64,000 nt of DNA from Corythoichthys intestinalis (taxonomy: Eukaryota > Chordata > Actinopteri > Syngnathiformes > Syngnathidae), in the NCBI RefSeq assembly GCF_030265065.1, contig NC_080395.1:317501-381500 (forward strand). Direction: 5' to 3'. Below are positions 10,189 to 21,884 of this stretch, in pieces. The notes under the pieces were generated by a model. It was not told the origin of the DNA. It ran no database searches and saw nothing but the letters and a program-made list of their open reading frames with translations. The translations under genes were made by a program, and so were the position numbers. The first letter of the stretch is position 1; each line of letters starts with the position of its first letter.

Positions 10189-13100
10189 CTGCCAAACACG
10201 CGGCCAATCGGTTAACTCGTCCGGGGCGCGGGACCTTTTCGAGTGGATTCGACAGCTCGTCGAGCAAAACCAACGCTGAGTAATAAGCCCCTAAAATGAC
10301 TAGCGTGCCAAAGCCAGAAATGCCCCCAAAGGGAAGTGACCCCGCGTTGACCCAAATCAACAGAAGTGTCTGAGCCTTAATTGCCCCAAAAGCCACCCTC
10401 AATCATTAGAAAATGACATGCAAATGCCCTCAAATCAACATAAAGTGACAGGAAATGAACAGGAAATTACCCAAAAATCAACAGGAAATGAGTAGAAAAT
10501 GCCCCAAAATCCACAAGAAGTGACCCCATGTTTCCCAAATTCAATAGGGATTTAGCAACGGATGCCCCAAAATCCACAGGAAGTAACTGGGGACTGACCC
10601 GTAAAAGCGACCCAAAATCAACAGGAAGTGAGCTGCAAATGCCCCAATGACCGAAGAGCGGTCAAGAGCGGAGACGTACCTCCATGTCGGTGCAGAAAGT
10701 GGCGTTGTTTCCAAAGAGGATCCGGCACTGCTGCTCCGCGCCGTAATGCATGCCCGGAAGCTTGTGAGGAAGACGCGGCTGGTAGCGACTCCTCGGGTCC
10801 GTGTGCACCAGACAGGCGCTGGACTCGGACCTGCGGCCGCGGGAAAGAAGCGTACTGATCGCGGCCGGGAGAGGAGGAGCTCCGGCGCTCACCTGAGGAA
10901 CTTGCCCAGGTCGTCGCGGCTGCACGACGACCACGACAGGTCGCTGGGGTTGCGTCCCTTCAGCCACTCGCCGGACATGATGTAGGCGTGGCCGCCGCAG
11001 GACGCGTGGTCGTCGTCGTGGCTCATGCCCATGCTAGCCGTGACCGGACAAAAATCCGCCGTTTGCGCATCAAATCATTGCCAGTTTGTGGCCAAAAAGC
11101 GACGCGTCCGCCAAAATGTGTCAAAAATCGCTCCGTTCATTTCCACTGGTGCTAAAACGTTTTCATTGCCCCCTCTTTACCCTATCCTTAACTTGGACCT
11201 GCAAAACAAATCTCCATTATTGGTCTTTTTTTTTTTGTGGGGGAGGGCGTTCCCCAAAATATACAGGAATTGACAACTATGGTGTTATACTTGTATAGCG
11301 CTTTTCCACCTTTCAAGGCGCTCAAAGCGCTTTACACTACATTTCCATCTACTTACTGGTGACGCAGCACCAGGAGCAATGTGGGGTTCAGTATCTTGCC
11401 CAAGGACTCTTAGTTGTCCCTCAACCTCTGGGTTGGGGGACAACTACACTACCACTGAGCCACGCCATCCCCTATGGACATCCAATTGATTTAAACTGGA
11501 AGGACTGCTTGTGAACTATCATCTTTCATTGCCGCTGACCTTGTTAGACAGGGCATGACTGTGTCACTTCCTCTTCATTGGCTTTTGATTTTGGGGTATT
11601 TTCAAGTCACTTTTGCGTCACTTTCTGATCATTTGGGGGCTTTCCGGGCGGCTTCCCTGACAATTTATGGGCAATTGGAGAAACTTTTTCTTTTTGTCAA
11701 AGATAATCAGCACCAATGAAGATTCTTTGCAGGTCCGAGCCATAAATTAAGAATCGAAGGGCGAGATTGCGACGGTAACTCACTTGTGTCCCAGCTCGTG
11801 AGCGATGGTGAAGGCCAAGTTGAGGCCGTTGTCCTCGGCCAACACGCACTTTCTTTTAGCGCTGCAAGCCCCGCCCAGATACGCGATACCTCAATGAAAC
11901 AGACAAAAGGCCGGTGGAGCGAACGTACCAAAAATCGGCCCAAAAATATTTGGGATCCATATAAACAAAAAAGACACAAGACAGACCCCACAAAGATATG
12001 CAAAAAAGATGCTCACACATGCAAAAAAAGGAACCACAAAAGTGAAAAAACACAAAATGGCAAACCAAAAAGGCACATGAAAGAAGGACAAAAATAAAGA
12101 TTCCAAAACCACAAAACGACCAAAATAGCCCTTCAAAATAAAGGAATATGCACGAAACAAAAAAGGCAAACAAGATTGTGCGTAAAAAAGCTATCGAAAA
12201 CAATTTTAAAAATGACAACAACAAAAACTCTGAAAAAGGCACTTCAATTAAAAAAATGAACATGTATGGCACAGAAAAGACGATAAAAAGAGGCCCCAAA
12301 AAAGACTCTGAAAAAGACCCAAATAACAACATCGCACACGAGAGGTACACAAAAATTAGCCACAAAATTTCTCACCCCCCCCCCCCAAAAAGCCAGCAGA
12401 AAAAGAGCCACACAAGACGCAAAAGGGCCAAAAGAGACACACAAAAACCAACATAAAAGAGGTACAAAGACAAAAAAGTGAGACAATGAAAACATCAAAT
12501 GATGAGACATGCCAAATTCAACTCGAAAAGAGCCCCAATATAAAGCAAAAAAAAATGACGGGCAATGATGGCTACAAAGCCCTCTGCCTAAAAGTGAATT
12601 AGATGTTAGTGGCAGCCAATGAGTCAAAAATGGCAAAAACAGCGCGGCGGGGAAGGGAAAAAACAAACAAAAGACAAACGCATGGAAGATTCTGACACAA
12701 AAAGGCTCCAAAAACCATAAGCGGACCAAATCAAAAGGAAGTGACACGAGAGCAACAGGAAGTGGCCCGGAAATGCCCCCAAATCAACAGGGAGCGACCC
12801 ACCGTCACCGGGAAGTGTTCCAGGAATGCACCTGAGTCAATAGGAAGTGACTCGATAGCAAGCGCAAATGGTCCAAAATGGACATGAAGTTAGCCAAAAT
12901 GAAGAGCAAGTGCTCTTAAATCAATCAATAAATCAAGCTTACCGACAGTGTCACACGGTTCCTCCTTGTGCACGCAGAAGTCTGTCCTGAAATCCACATC
13001 ACAAGTCAGCACATTCCTGACTAACAGGCAAGGGAAAAAAAAGAAGAAGAATTCTCTGTCTAAGAAATGGAAGCCTGTCTCTGTTTCTTTGGGAAAAATA

Positions 13101-16100
13101 GGCAAAAGGCTTCTCTGTGTACGGGAGATTCCCACACATTTCCTCTCGGGACTCAGAGCAGAAGCCGGTCCCGGGACCGGAATCCTCAACGATGGACTTT
13201 TTTGCTAGGCTGCTGAAAGCCCTTCTTTCGGGACAAAAACCTTCTCTGCGGGGAACTCTCTCATGCTCGGGCTACAAGGACAGCCATCTTACGGAAGTAC
13301 AATCTTCAATAAAACCCGAACTTTGCCGATTGGTAGGACTCAAACTTTCATCACAGACCAGAACCTCGTCCCAGGACCTTCTCCTTACACTCTTACTTTC
13401 TCCCGAGACTGGACCTTTTGTCAAGACTGAAACTTTCTCTCAGCGTAAAACCTTAGTCTTGAGACTTCAACCTTGTCTGAGGACAAAGACCTACTCCATA
13501 GAAAAAAACGTCCTCTCTTAACTCATTTTCTCCCAGAAACGTATGAAAACGTTCTATTTTTAATTGTTTCAGTGTCCCAAAGACGTATTGATACGTCTTT
13601 CACGTTTTTTTTTTTTTTTTTTTTCATAAGAGACATCTCTGGGTTCTGATTCAACTGGGCTCCAAAGCACAAAGCTGAAAATCCATTTTCAAGCAATAAA
13701 ACTGGCCACAGGAGGGCAGTAGCGCATTTGGTAAGACCCGCAACCCGATTCGACAGCAATGAAAGGCCGGGCCGCACGGCCAGGGTGCCGGCGGAAGGAT
13801 GCCAGGTGGCGGACGACCGAGCAGAACAACAGAAAGGACGCCCGGGATGCCGGACGACCGAGCGGAACGACCGGGACCACCGGTGCAGCGGACAATGTCG
13901 TTCAGGTCTGTGCTGCTTGCCGAGCAGACCAAGCGGAGACTCAAAAAAAATCCATCTTTATGAGGCAGGCGGCGATGAGGGAAAAGTTAACCCGGCTGTC
14001 GCGACCACAACTGCGTCATCGCAGTTAGTTATGTGTAACTAAATTGTTACTTTGCTATCAAAAGCTCTTTTTGTCTTGTTGTTTATGTTATTTTGTGAAG
14101 GGAAAACATTATTCAGATGTTTGGGATGTGACTAAAGCAAAAAATAGCTGTGTTATGTTTGAAATGTATGCTTTCACAACAAGCTCAATTTCTCTGTTTT
14201 TTCATCAGAAATTGGAAAATTGCTCAACTAAGCTATTTTCTAATGCTGATTTCTAAAGAATGGAAAAGATATGAATTTACATTTTTTTCCTGCTGAAAGA
14301 AGAGAGTCTAATCTTTCATCTGGTGCGTTCAAATAGAACAGCAATAGAACAGAATTTTCTGTGGGCCTTGCAAAATCAGTCAAAATCCAGTAAAACGGCC
14401 AGGAGCGAAGGGCCTTGCTCTGTTGAAAATGGCTGGGAGTGAATGAGTTAAGAGGACACCTATCTTACAGAACTGGAATCTTCCCTGGGTCTAAAACATT
14501 TTCGAGGAAGCAGAACTTTGTTTGGAAGGAGCTAGTCTCTTCTCTCTACGAGAACCTGCCGTGAGACTCAGACCCTCACCTGAGATTAGAACCTTCTCCG
14601 AGGACCGCTACTCTCTGCTTGCACTCATGGTTTCTCCTTGGACCGGAACCTTCTTTTGTAACAAGAACCTTTTCTCAGTATAAAGCATTTGTCTTAGGTT
14701 ATAACCTTGTCTGAGGACAAAGACCTTCTCCATACAAAGAAAAAAAAAACTCAACTAAGAGGACACCCATCTTACAGAACTGCAACCTTCTCTGGGACTA
14801 AAACCTTTTCTGGGAAGCAGAATATTGAGTTGGGAAGGACGTAGCCTCCACTCGGTACGGGGACCTATCCGTGGGACTCTGACCCACACCTGAGACGAGA
14901 ACCTCCTTCGAAAGACCGCTACCTTCTACTCGCGCTCGTACTTTCTCTTCTGTCGGGACCAACCTTGTCTGGGGACTAAAAACCTCTGGCCTGCCTAAAA
15001 CCTCCTCCCGGGCCAGGACCGGTACTTTCTACCTTCTCTGACCTCCCGCCGCTCCGACACGCCAAAGACGACGGCGACCCACCTGGTGACGAGCACGGCG
15101 GCGTCCACGGCCGGGACTTGTTCGCGTCCTACGGGAAGGCGATTGTTTCCCAGGTACGCTGGCCTTCCGAACTCTTGGTGTTGCCACTGACAGAAGCTCT
15201 CCAGCGAACGCTCCCCGCGATGGCCGACCTTCAGCTTCTCCTGACGGTACGTACGGAAGCGTGAACCCGTCGGAAATGAAACAAACAGGTGCTATATCAC
15301 GATTTTGTATCCCAAAATGTTAGCGATACGTTCCCTCCTCCCGGTCAAATTGATCGAAAACGTCTCGTGCCGTCAACGGCACTGACAACTGAGCGTTCGC
15401 AGCCACTCTTCCCGGTGATTTTGGTGGTATTCACAGTCAGCGCCTATTCATTTGGGGACATTCCTGTCCAATAATCCAAAATCAGCAGGACTTGACAACA
15501 ACAAAAAAGCCTCAAAATCAACAGAAGTGAGTCCAAAACCAGAAGGAAGTGACCTAAAATCAAAAGGGAATGGCCACTTTTTGCTAACTGAGTTATTTCT
15601 TTTCCAGCGTGCGGACATGTTGTCGAGAAAAGTCTCTGTAAAATTGATCATTTACTGGTTATTTGAAAGCATTACGTTTGAAGACTGCAGCGCAGAGTTC
15701 TGGAACCTATGTCTCGCGAGCCATATCTGGCTCTTTTGATGAGTGCGTCCGGCTCTCCGCCGACCCGCAACATTCGGCGTGAAACCGGGCGGCTGGCTCG
15801 AAACAAACGAACTGCGATGAGTCACACCCATTCTGGTTGTGACATCATCTTCTGTTTTTTAGTGGGTGGAGCCAACTAACTCATTCCAATCTCCTTCTCT
15901 GTCACTTATTTTGATGGATTTGTGTCCAAGATATGCTCTGCTATCATCATTAAAGGCACTTGCTGTAACACTTTTAAGGTGCTTACAAAGAAGCGAGTAA
16001 TGTTGCGGTGAAGTGGAATCGGGGTTCAAGTGAAAACTCACGGGGCGGCTGTGAAGCAGAACCAACTTGGTGAGCCGAATGTTGATCCTCACGCCCAAAC

Positions 16101-19100
16101 TCTGGTGCTGGAACATGTTGTACACCTGAAAAACGACAGTAGAGGACAACTTCAAAGACGTCCCTTTAATCCAATCGAAGAGAAGTTCATCGACGAAGTA
16201 TTTTGGCGGGAAGTTCCGGTCCCGCCGAAAGCTCCCTCCCTCCCTCCTTCCCTCCGCCGGCCGTCTGTGCGGTTACCATGTTCATGACGGTCAACAAGAA
16301 CCTCTTAGCGGCGTCCGCTCCGTGGAAGCGGACCATGTCGGAGTCGGCCACCAGCAGCGTTTCCACCGTGTACTCGTCCTCCGGCGCGCGCTTACCGCGA
16401 GCTTCCTCGCCGAGCTCGGAAGGCTTCCGCTTCTTTTGGCCTGGCGACGCACACAATCGGCTCAGAGTTTCAAAGACGTTTCAGCCCTCCCCGTCCGAAC
16501 GCTTTGGACATCTGTCGCCCTCAGTGGTAGCCAATGGGGAGGTGTGTGGGTGGGTGGGAGAAATTGGGTTTGGGCTAAAAAGGGTATACGAGAAAAGGGA
16601 ATGTCTCTCTTTCTCTCTCTACTTCCTGGAGATTTTCGCTCACTTCCTATTCATTTTGCGGGTCACTTCCTTGGCAAATCATTGGCTGCAAATAATGGTA
16701 TGCTTCCTTGTTCCTTGTTATTAGTTCTTACGGGTCACTTCTTGTACATTTTGTATCATTTCCCGTTGACTCTAGGGCGTCTCGTGAGGGCTCAAAAAAA
16801 GAGGATTCGTACAATTTTGAGGACAATTAATCCAAACTGCCGTGGACTTACAGTGGTATGAAAAAGTATCTGAACCTTTTGGAATTTCTCATAAAATCAC
16901 CATTAAATGTGATCTTGTCTTGGTCAAAATCACACAGTTGAAAAAACAGTGTCTGCTTTTACTAAAACCACCCAAACATTTATAACTTTTCATATTTGAA
17001 TGAGGATAGTATGCAAACAATGACAGAAGGAGGAAAAATAAAGTAAGTGAACCATCATTTTTAATATTTTGTGGCCCCTTTGGCAGCAATGACTTCAACC
17101 AGACGCTTCCTGTAGCTGGAGATCAGTTTGGCACATCGATCTTGACCCATTCTTTTCTACAAAACTGCTGTAGTTCAGTCAGATTCCTGGGATGTCTGGC
17201 ATGAGTCGCTGTCTTTAGGTCATGCCACAGCATCTCAATGGGGTTCAAGTCTGGACTTTGACACTCCAGAACATGTATTTTGTTTCTCTGAAACCATTCT
17301 GAAGTTATTTTACTTCTGTGTTTTGGATCATTGTCTTGTTGCAGTATCCATCCTCTTTTTAGCTTCAACTGTCTGACAGACTGCCTCAGGTTTTCCTGCA
17401 AAACCTTTGAATTCATTCTTCCATTAATGATTGCAAGTTGTCCAGGCCCGGAGGAAGCAAAACAGCCCTAAATCATGATGCCACCATGCTTCACAGTAGG
17501 GATGTTGGCGAGCTGTTTCATTTTTCCTACACACATGACATTGTGTGTTACTCCCAAACAATTCAACTTTGGTTGCATCCGTCCCCAAAAATATTCCGCC
17601 AAAACTTGTGGAGTGTCCAAGTGCCTTTTTGCCAACATTAAACGAGGAACAATGTTTTTTTTAGACAGCAGTGGCTTCCTCCGTGGAGTCCTCCCATGAA
17701 CACCATTCTTGGCCATATATTTGATGTGTGCACAGAGATATTGGACTGTGCCATTGATTTCTGTAGGTCTTTAGCAGGCACAAGTTTCTTTTTTACCTCT
17801 CTGTGTATTCTGCGGAGAACTCTGGGCGTCGTCTTTGGTGGACGGCCACTCCTCAGGAGAGAAGCAAGAGTGCCAAACTCTCTCCATTTGTAGACAACTT
17901 CTCTGACTGTCGACTTTTAGAGATGGTTTTGTATCCTTTCCCAGCTTTTTACAAATCAGCAATCCTTGATCCCAGGTCTTCAGACAGCTCTTTTGACCGA
18001 GCCATGATGCACATCAGACATTGCTTTTCATCAAGACAGGTGTGTGTTTTATAGTGGGCAGGGCAGCTTTAAACCACTCATCAGTGATTGGGCACACACC
18101 TGACTTAAATTGTTTGGTAAAAAATAGTTTCAATTGCTCTTTAAGTCTGCTTAGGCAGAGGGTTCACTTATTTATTTTTCACCCTTCTGTCACTGTTTGC
18201 ATACTACCTTCATTAAAATATGAAAACCTATAAATGTTTGGGTGGTTTTAGTTAAAGCAGACACTGTTTTTTCATCTGTGTGATTTTAACCAAGATCGGA
18301 TCACATTTGTGGTGATTTTATGCAGAAATGTGAGAAACTCCAAAAGGTTCAGATACTTTTTCATACCACTACATTAGGAACAGTGGTAAGTCATCTCAAT
18401 GGCGACCCCCTGCCGTCGTGGTAGCAGACCGCGTGCTCAAACGCCCTCCAGCGCCCGCGACGGCACCCGTTGGTCATCGCCGCGCTAACCTGCTTCCCGT
18501 TCCGGCGCCGTACCGCATCGCGACGACGCTTCCCGCCGGCGCAGCAGCTCGTGTCGGACTCCCGAGAAGGACCCGAAGCCGGTGAGGTTGTGGCCCTCCC
18601 GAGGGCGGATGAGCAGAACCTCGCCGCTCAAGTGGACCAGAGCTGTCTGGAATGTAGATATCGAGAATCCATATATTTGTTTTAAAAAGATGTCACTGTT
18701 TAATTAAGGAATCTAAAGAACATTTTTCCACTCGACCAACATTTTCAGTGTCAATGTTTGCCCACTGGCTTCAGTCGACAAAGCTAGACGTCCAATTCCT
18801 TCCGAACGCCGTCAATGGGACTCAAACATGAGCATTCAAAGTAGATACCGATATTAGCATCAGTACCAATATGGTGGTACAATATACCAGGTATCAGATC
18901 AGATATCAGGGAGTACGGTGGTACCTCAAGATGTGCAATGAATTACTCCAGAGTGGCTTGCGTATCATGATTTTTCCGTATCGCGAATGGCGTTTTACAT
19001 GTCAATCGCCCGATTGGATCCAAACTCAATTCCAATTCAATTTGCTGTCATGTTTAACCTGTCTTTATTTGTAATGCTTTGTCGCCATCAAGTGCACTTT

Positions 19101-20977
19101 AAGTGTTACTAGATTGTTAGGTTCCAGCTTATTCTACACACGTTATCACATGACTACTCGGGCGAAAGTCATACCAATGTAGCGGACGGCGCGTGGGCGT
19201 AAAAGCTCTCGCTGGGACAAAAACGCCAGGAGGCTCGCGCTCTTTTGGCAAAGACGTCGAGCCCGCTACGACGCGTCATCACACTGCGACTGCGCCCAAA
19301 TTGAAACGACATCAGCAATAGGAGAGCAGAATCCTGTGACTGAGGCATGATGGGAAAGATTCTGAGCAGCAAAATCATGTTACTAAGCATTATGGGAAAG
19401 ATTTTGACCAATAGGGCAGCAGGATCTTACGCCGTGACTTTTAAAACTTTCCGCCAACGGGAATGACGTATATTTTATAATATGCGTTATGCTGAATCAT
19501 TTTACGTAATATGAAGCAAAAAAGCTGTAGAAAATTGTTCGTTAAATGAATATTTTGCGTATCGAAGATTTCGTGTCTCCACGTACCGCTGAATGTTAGC
19601 TTCACGGGTTGCCCTTCCCAAGATGGCCGCTAGTGACAAAAATAAGTGTTTGCGCCCCCTAGCGGTGGCGTGCGCATGTGTGCGTACCAGGCCTCCGCAG
19701 GCAGTCAAGGACACCAGCGACCCGGGTCGATCCCGGACAGTCCCCGAGTAGAGGCAGAGCTGGTTCCTGTCCATCGGCGCGGCGACGGGCGACCTCCGGC
19801 CGGCCCGGCGCTCCTCTACCGGCGGCCCGCCGTCTCCGTTCCTCCGGGCGTCGAGTCGGAGGTCCTCTCCGAACGCCGCCAGCGACACCAGCAGCCGCTC
19901 GGGGGCGCCGAGCGCCGACAGCAGCGCGGGGACCACTTCCGTCCGTTCCGGGGAATCGCCGCCCGCCGCCGCCGCTGCTGCGGAAAGGCACTGTTGCGTT
20001 AACCCTCGGCCGCCATCCGCTAGCAACGAGGAGCCATGGCAAAGGTTCAAGGGCTTGGTTGTCGATGACAAATTTGAACTTTCTATTTTTGAAGGCGTAA
20101 TATGTCATTTTAAATGAAAACAGGTTCAAAGACTGTAAATAAAAACAATGTACTTTTTTATGATTTATTTCAGAATGTAAAATAAATAAAAGAGAAGCTT
20201 TTTTCCATTTCAAATACATATTTTTAAATCAATCAAATTAGACAAATAAATGACAAAGAGAATATTTAGCTCCTGATTGTTATCATACATAAATACATAT
20301 TTTGAATAAATGAGACAATATTTACTATTTTGGAGGTGAACAGTGTCTCCAAATGATTTATCGACTATCCAAATAGTTGTCGATTTATTTTTTTGGAACT
20401 GGCATTGAATGATGACTTTCAGTCCTATATTGACGGCGATAGGCGTCCAATCCATCCGGGCTGACAGCGACAAAACATCTATTTTTGGCCCATTTTTCTT
20501 TCGCCCTAATTTGTTTTTCTTTTCTTCATCTGCTAATAGTACACTGGCATAAAGTTTAAACAGACTGGCAAAGTCTAGCGTGTATTCAAAATAGCCCTTT
20601 TGCTAACTGTGTGACCATCTAAGAAAGAAAAAAAGAGTCCAGTTAGCTCGTGATGCATTTGTTATTTAAATAACACTTTTACAACTTGGCTTTGCTTGCG
20701 AGGAATTACGCTCATCCACCCACCCAAAAAACAAAACAAACCAAAAAAAACGCAGTTAGCTAACCAAGAAGTAGGGGGGAAAGTACAAGCTGAGAGGTTT
20801 TCCTTCCCAGATGGAAGAGAAGAGTTGGAGAAGTGAATACTGGAAGCTGTCGCTAGCAGTCAGTCGATCCATCAACTTGGTGGATGGACTCCGTTACTCG
20901 AGCGAGCGAGCCGACTTACCGGACACTTCCGCGCACAACAGCGCCACCAACAGGCGCGTCACACGGCCGCTCCGCAT
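5218..20977 (-). CDS. adamts17: ADAMTS17 metalloprotease, 3' end outside window
   Basis: This encodes a secreted zinc metalloprotease of the ADAMTS family that acts in the extracellular matrix. Seventeen exons join in phase to 755 codons: 20977-20920, 19977-19688, 18646-18490, 16440-16277, 16125-16042, 15240-15083, 12986-12943, 11889-11784, 11033-10893, 10830-10680, 10188-10087, 10019-9874, 8879-8707, 8635-8508, 5946-5826, 5762-5682 and 5378-5218. Domain order is signal peptide, prodomain, catalytic domain, disintegrin-like, TSP1, Cys-rich and spacer. Signature stretches such as [28 protein letters not shown] and YVRRGLWEK fit ADAMTS17 better than its paralogue ADAMTS19. Human ADAMTS17 is about 1,095 residues, so the later TSP1 repeats and PLAC module should lie left of the window. 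No stop or frameshift is seen. The donor of the last exon (ATG then GTCAGA) is weak; the others are ordinary. Confidence 0.93.
5425..6320 (+). repeat. GGAAGTGACC-type repeat in adamts17 introns
   Basis: Two clusters, about 5425-5560 and 6205-6320, hold degenerate units such as CACCAGGAAGTGACC and CCCCAAAATGAACAG. They interrupt at the exon pair 5682-5946. Units vary in length and are not a clean tandem array. Confidence 0.6.
6990..8035 (-). mobile_element. Rex1/L2-like LINE fragment, interrupted
   Basis: On the minus strand, 8033-7860 encodes [13 protein letters not shown] and [21 protein letters not shown], and 7400-7190 encodes [21 protein letters not shown]. These are consecutive pieces of the C-terminal part of reverse transcriptase in Rex1/L2-type LINEs. 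About 450 bp of unrelated sequence (7405-7858) separates them, presumably a later insertion; I could not identify its ends. The frame is broken in several places. Confidence 0.65.
8040..8290. other. AT-rich intron sequence
   Basis: This part of adamts17 intron 14 is very AT-rich, with repeated ATAAATTAATAAATCATAAA-like runs near 8040-8150. No feature is recognised. Confidence 0.4.
10290..10645 (+). repeat. GGAAGTGACC-type repeat cluster
   Basis: At least eight degenerate copies of CCCCAAAATCAACAGGAAGT are spaced about 25-45 bp apart in the adamts17 intron between exons 10 and 11. A reverse-orientation cluster lies at about 11560-11690, and a forward cluster at 12720-12905. Confidence 0.75.
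10680..16125 (-). CDS. adamts17: adamts17 exons 5-10: catalytic and disintegrin region
   Basis: Exon 5 reads [16 protein letters not shown]. Exon 6 reads [20 protein letters not shown]. Exon 7 is only 44 bp ([14 protein letters not shown]). Exon 8 ends in the zinc site: HELGH joins exon 9 to give HELGHNMGMSHD, with all three zinc-binding histidines and the catalytic glutamate. Exon 9 goes on to [20 protein letters not shown], the Met-turn region. Exon 10 begins the disintegrin-like module ([17 protein letters not shown]). All active-site residues are present, so an active enzyme is predicted. Confidence 0.9.
11277..11475. repeat. Dispersed repeat with CAAAGCGCTTTACA core
   Basis: The segment starts near TAGCGCTTTTCCACC, contains CAAAGCGCTTTACACTACA, and ends CACTGAGCCACGCC. 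I know this sequence type as a common interspersed repeat in fish genomes, but cannot assign a family or clear ends. It lies in the intron between adamts17 exons 8 and 9. Confidence 0.5.
11895..12720 (+). repeat. A-rich, strand-asymmetric low-complexity tract
   Basis: About 820 bp of adamts17 intron 7 is dominated by A, with C and G, and is poor in T on this strand. It consists of loose ACACAAAAA/GGCAAAAGA-like units and a C-run near 12372. It produces long open frames on both strands that have no protein-like content. Confidence 0.7.
12720..12905 (+). repeat. GGAAGTGACC-type repeat cluster
   Basis: Units such as AACAGGAAGTGGCCCGGAAA and CAATAGGAAGTGACTCG recur here immediately before adamts17 exon 7. 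Confidence 0.7.
13200..15050. repeat. Degenerate tandem array, 250-300 bp higher-order unit
   Basis: Short units of the type ACCTTCTCTGGGACTAAAAC recur throughout. A larger period is visible: GAGGACACC(T/C)ATCTTACAGA occurs at about 14450 and 14757 (near 306 bp apart), and a diverged copy (AGGACAGCCATCTTACGGAA) at about 13275. The array lies in adamts17 intron 6 and is interrupted by the piggyBac-like element at 13518-14451. Confidence 0.65.
13518..14451. mobile_element. piggyBac-like non-autonomous element (TTAA target)
   Basis: TTAA flanks both ends (13518-13521 and 14448-14451). The ends are inverted: CTCATTTTCTCCCAG on the left and the inverse CTCATTCACTCCCAG on the right. The interior has a T-run and a GC-rich patch (13728-13900) but no transposase. 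Flanking sequence (CCTCTC / GAGGACACC) belongs to the surrounding tandem array. Confidence 0.8.
15470..15575 (+). repeat. Small GGAAGTGACC-type cluster
   Basis: Three degenerate units (AATCAGCAGGACTTGAC, AATCAACAGAAGTGAG, CAGAAGGAAGTGACC) lie in adamts17 intron 5. A reverse-orientation cluster (GGTCACTTCC) is at about 16615-16770 in intron 3. Confidence 0.6.
16277..19977 (-). CDS. adamts17: adamts17 exons 2-4: prodomain and catalytic start
   Basis: Exon 2 (19977-19688) ends [10 protein letters not shown]...[10 protein letters not shown], the conserved prodomain block with its cysteines. Exon 3 (18646-18490) continues [15 protein letters not shown] and ends near SRCGTAP, a candidate prodomain cysteine. 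Exon 4 (16440-16277) carries [20 protein letters not shown]. The basic GKR is a likely furin-type cleavage point, and [10 protein letters not shown] begins the mature catalytic domain. A decayed Tc1 element fills most of the intron between exons 3 and 4. Confidence 0.88.
16851..18371 (-). mobile_element. Decayed Tc1-like transposon
   Basis: Inverted ends CAGTGGTATGAAAAAGTATC lie at 16851 and, inverted with a few changes, at 18371. The left TA target base pair is intact and the right one has drifted. Minus-strand fragments encode Tc1 transposase: [30 protein letters not shown] around the second catalytic Asp, and [14 protein letters not shown] with the catalytic Glu. Several stops and frame changes break the gene, so it is inactive. 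It lies in adamts17 intron 3. Confidence 0.92.
19300..19440. other. Twin ATGGGAAAGATT motif
   Basis: GATGGGAAAGATTCTGA and TATGGGAAAGATTTTGA occur about 44 bp apart in adamts17 intron 2. This may be a short local duplication; no function can be assigned. Confidence 0.35.
20050..20880. other. adamts17 intron 1, AT-rich
   Basis: No exon is seen. A foldback-family half-copy (GGCGATAGGCGTCCAATCCA) lies at about 20437-20456. Confidence 0.5.
20920..20977 (-). CDS. adamts17: adamts17 exon 1: signal peptide
   Basis: The ATG at 20977 opens [19 protein letters not shown], a short basic n-region followed by a hydrophobic core, as expected for a secretory signal. The exon ends with one base of a codon before GTAAGT. 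That base joins in phase to the alanine-rich start of exon 2. An ORF extends upstream without a better start, so I treat 20978 to about 21200 as 5' UTR. Confidence 0.85.
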
Positions 20978-21295
20978 GCCGAAGCCAACAACCGCTCCCG
21001 AACCGGGACCGGAGCCGCTCGCTACGACCGGGACCACAATTCGGACCGGGACGGAGAAGCGGCGCGATTCTTTGCACACTTTTTCTTTTCCCCCAAAAAA
21101 GCGGAGCGAGTCAAGCGGGCCGAGGGCACGCCCACGCGACTCAGTCGCTTTGCGATTGGCCAGTTTACGATCGTGCTCGAGGAGAAGGCCGCCGCTCATT
21201 GGCCGGCGCGCATGTCAATTGCAGTTGGGCGGTAAATGAAACCTTACACGTGGTCTACCGCGAGGGGAGGGGAAAAGTGCTTTGTGCTACTTAGG

Positions 21296-21305
21296 GCGCA
21301 TGCGC
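21296..21305. promoter_or_regulatory. NRF1-like palindrome upstream of adamts17
   Basis: GCGCATGCGC, the core of an NRF1 site, lies about 320 bp upstream of the adamts17 start codon in a moderately CpG-rich stretch. A promoter role is an inference. Confidence 0.45.
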
Positions 21306-21884
21306 GGTGCATCGAACTCGACTTTTCAAACCAACATCCACTAGGGGGGGAATGGCATTTCAGGAGAAATTGCGTGGATGGGGATGCTCCCGTCTCTTTC
21401 CCTTGTCTCACTTCCTGTAGGTTTTTGTAACTCATGTTCATACGCTGCTAGCCCTAACCATTTTGAACGGACTGGACCTCTGCCACCATCAATGAGTTGG
21501 AAAGGTCAATAAAATATGGAGTATTACATTACTAGGGGACAGTGTCCGCCTCAATTAATATGACTCCTACTAATGTGGAGGAGAGAGTTGGAGTATTGTT
21601 TTAATTTGTCATCTCTTAATATACCCGAGATCTTGAGTTGATAACCCTGCTTCTTAATGAAGCTACATAGCATGGGTCACACTCATTAATGTCACCAATA
21701 AAAATTGTAAATTGACACGTTTCTTCAAAATAGGCATTGGACAATTTTAAGGTCAACAATGTTTCTATTGATTTTTGACTCTCAAACTCAACTGGATTGA
21801 CAAAGCTCAACGGGGGTCCTGCTGGCCCCGCCCCCCGCCGTCCCGGAGGCAAAATACCATAAGAAGACAAACGAACGGATGACT

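Noticed and set aside
11786-12747. Long overlapping open frames on both strands (up to 169 codons)
   Set aside because: They come from the A-rich, stop-poor low-complexity tract; composition is Lys/Asn on one strand and Phe/Leu on the other, with no domain.
19646-20100. Plus-strand GC-rich frames opposite adamts17 exon 2
   Set aside because: They are Arg/Pro-rich shadows of the prodomain exon on the minus strand.
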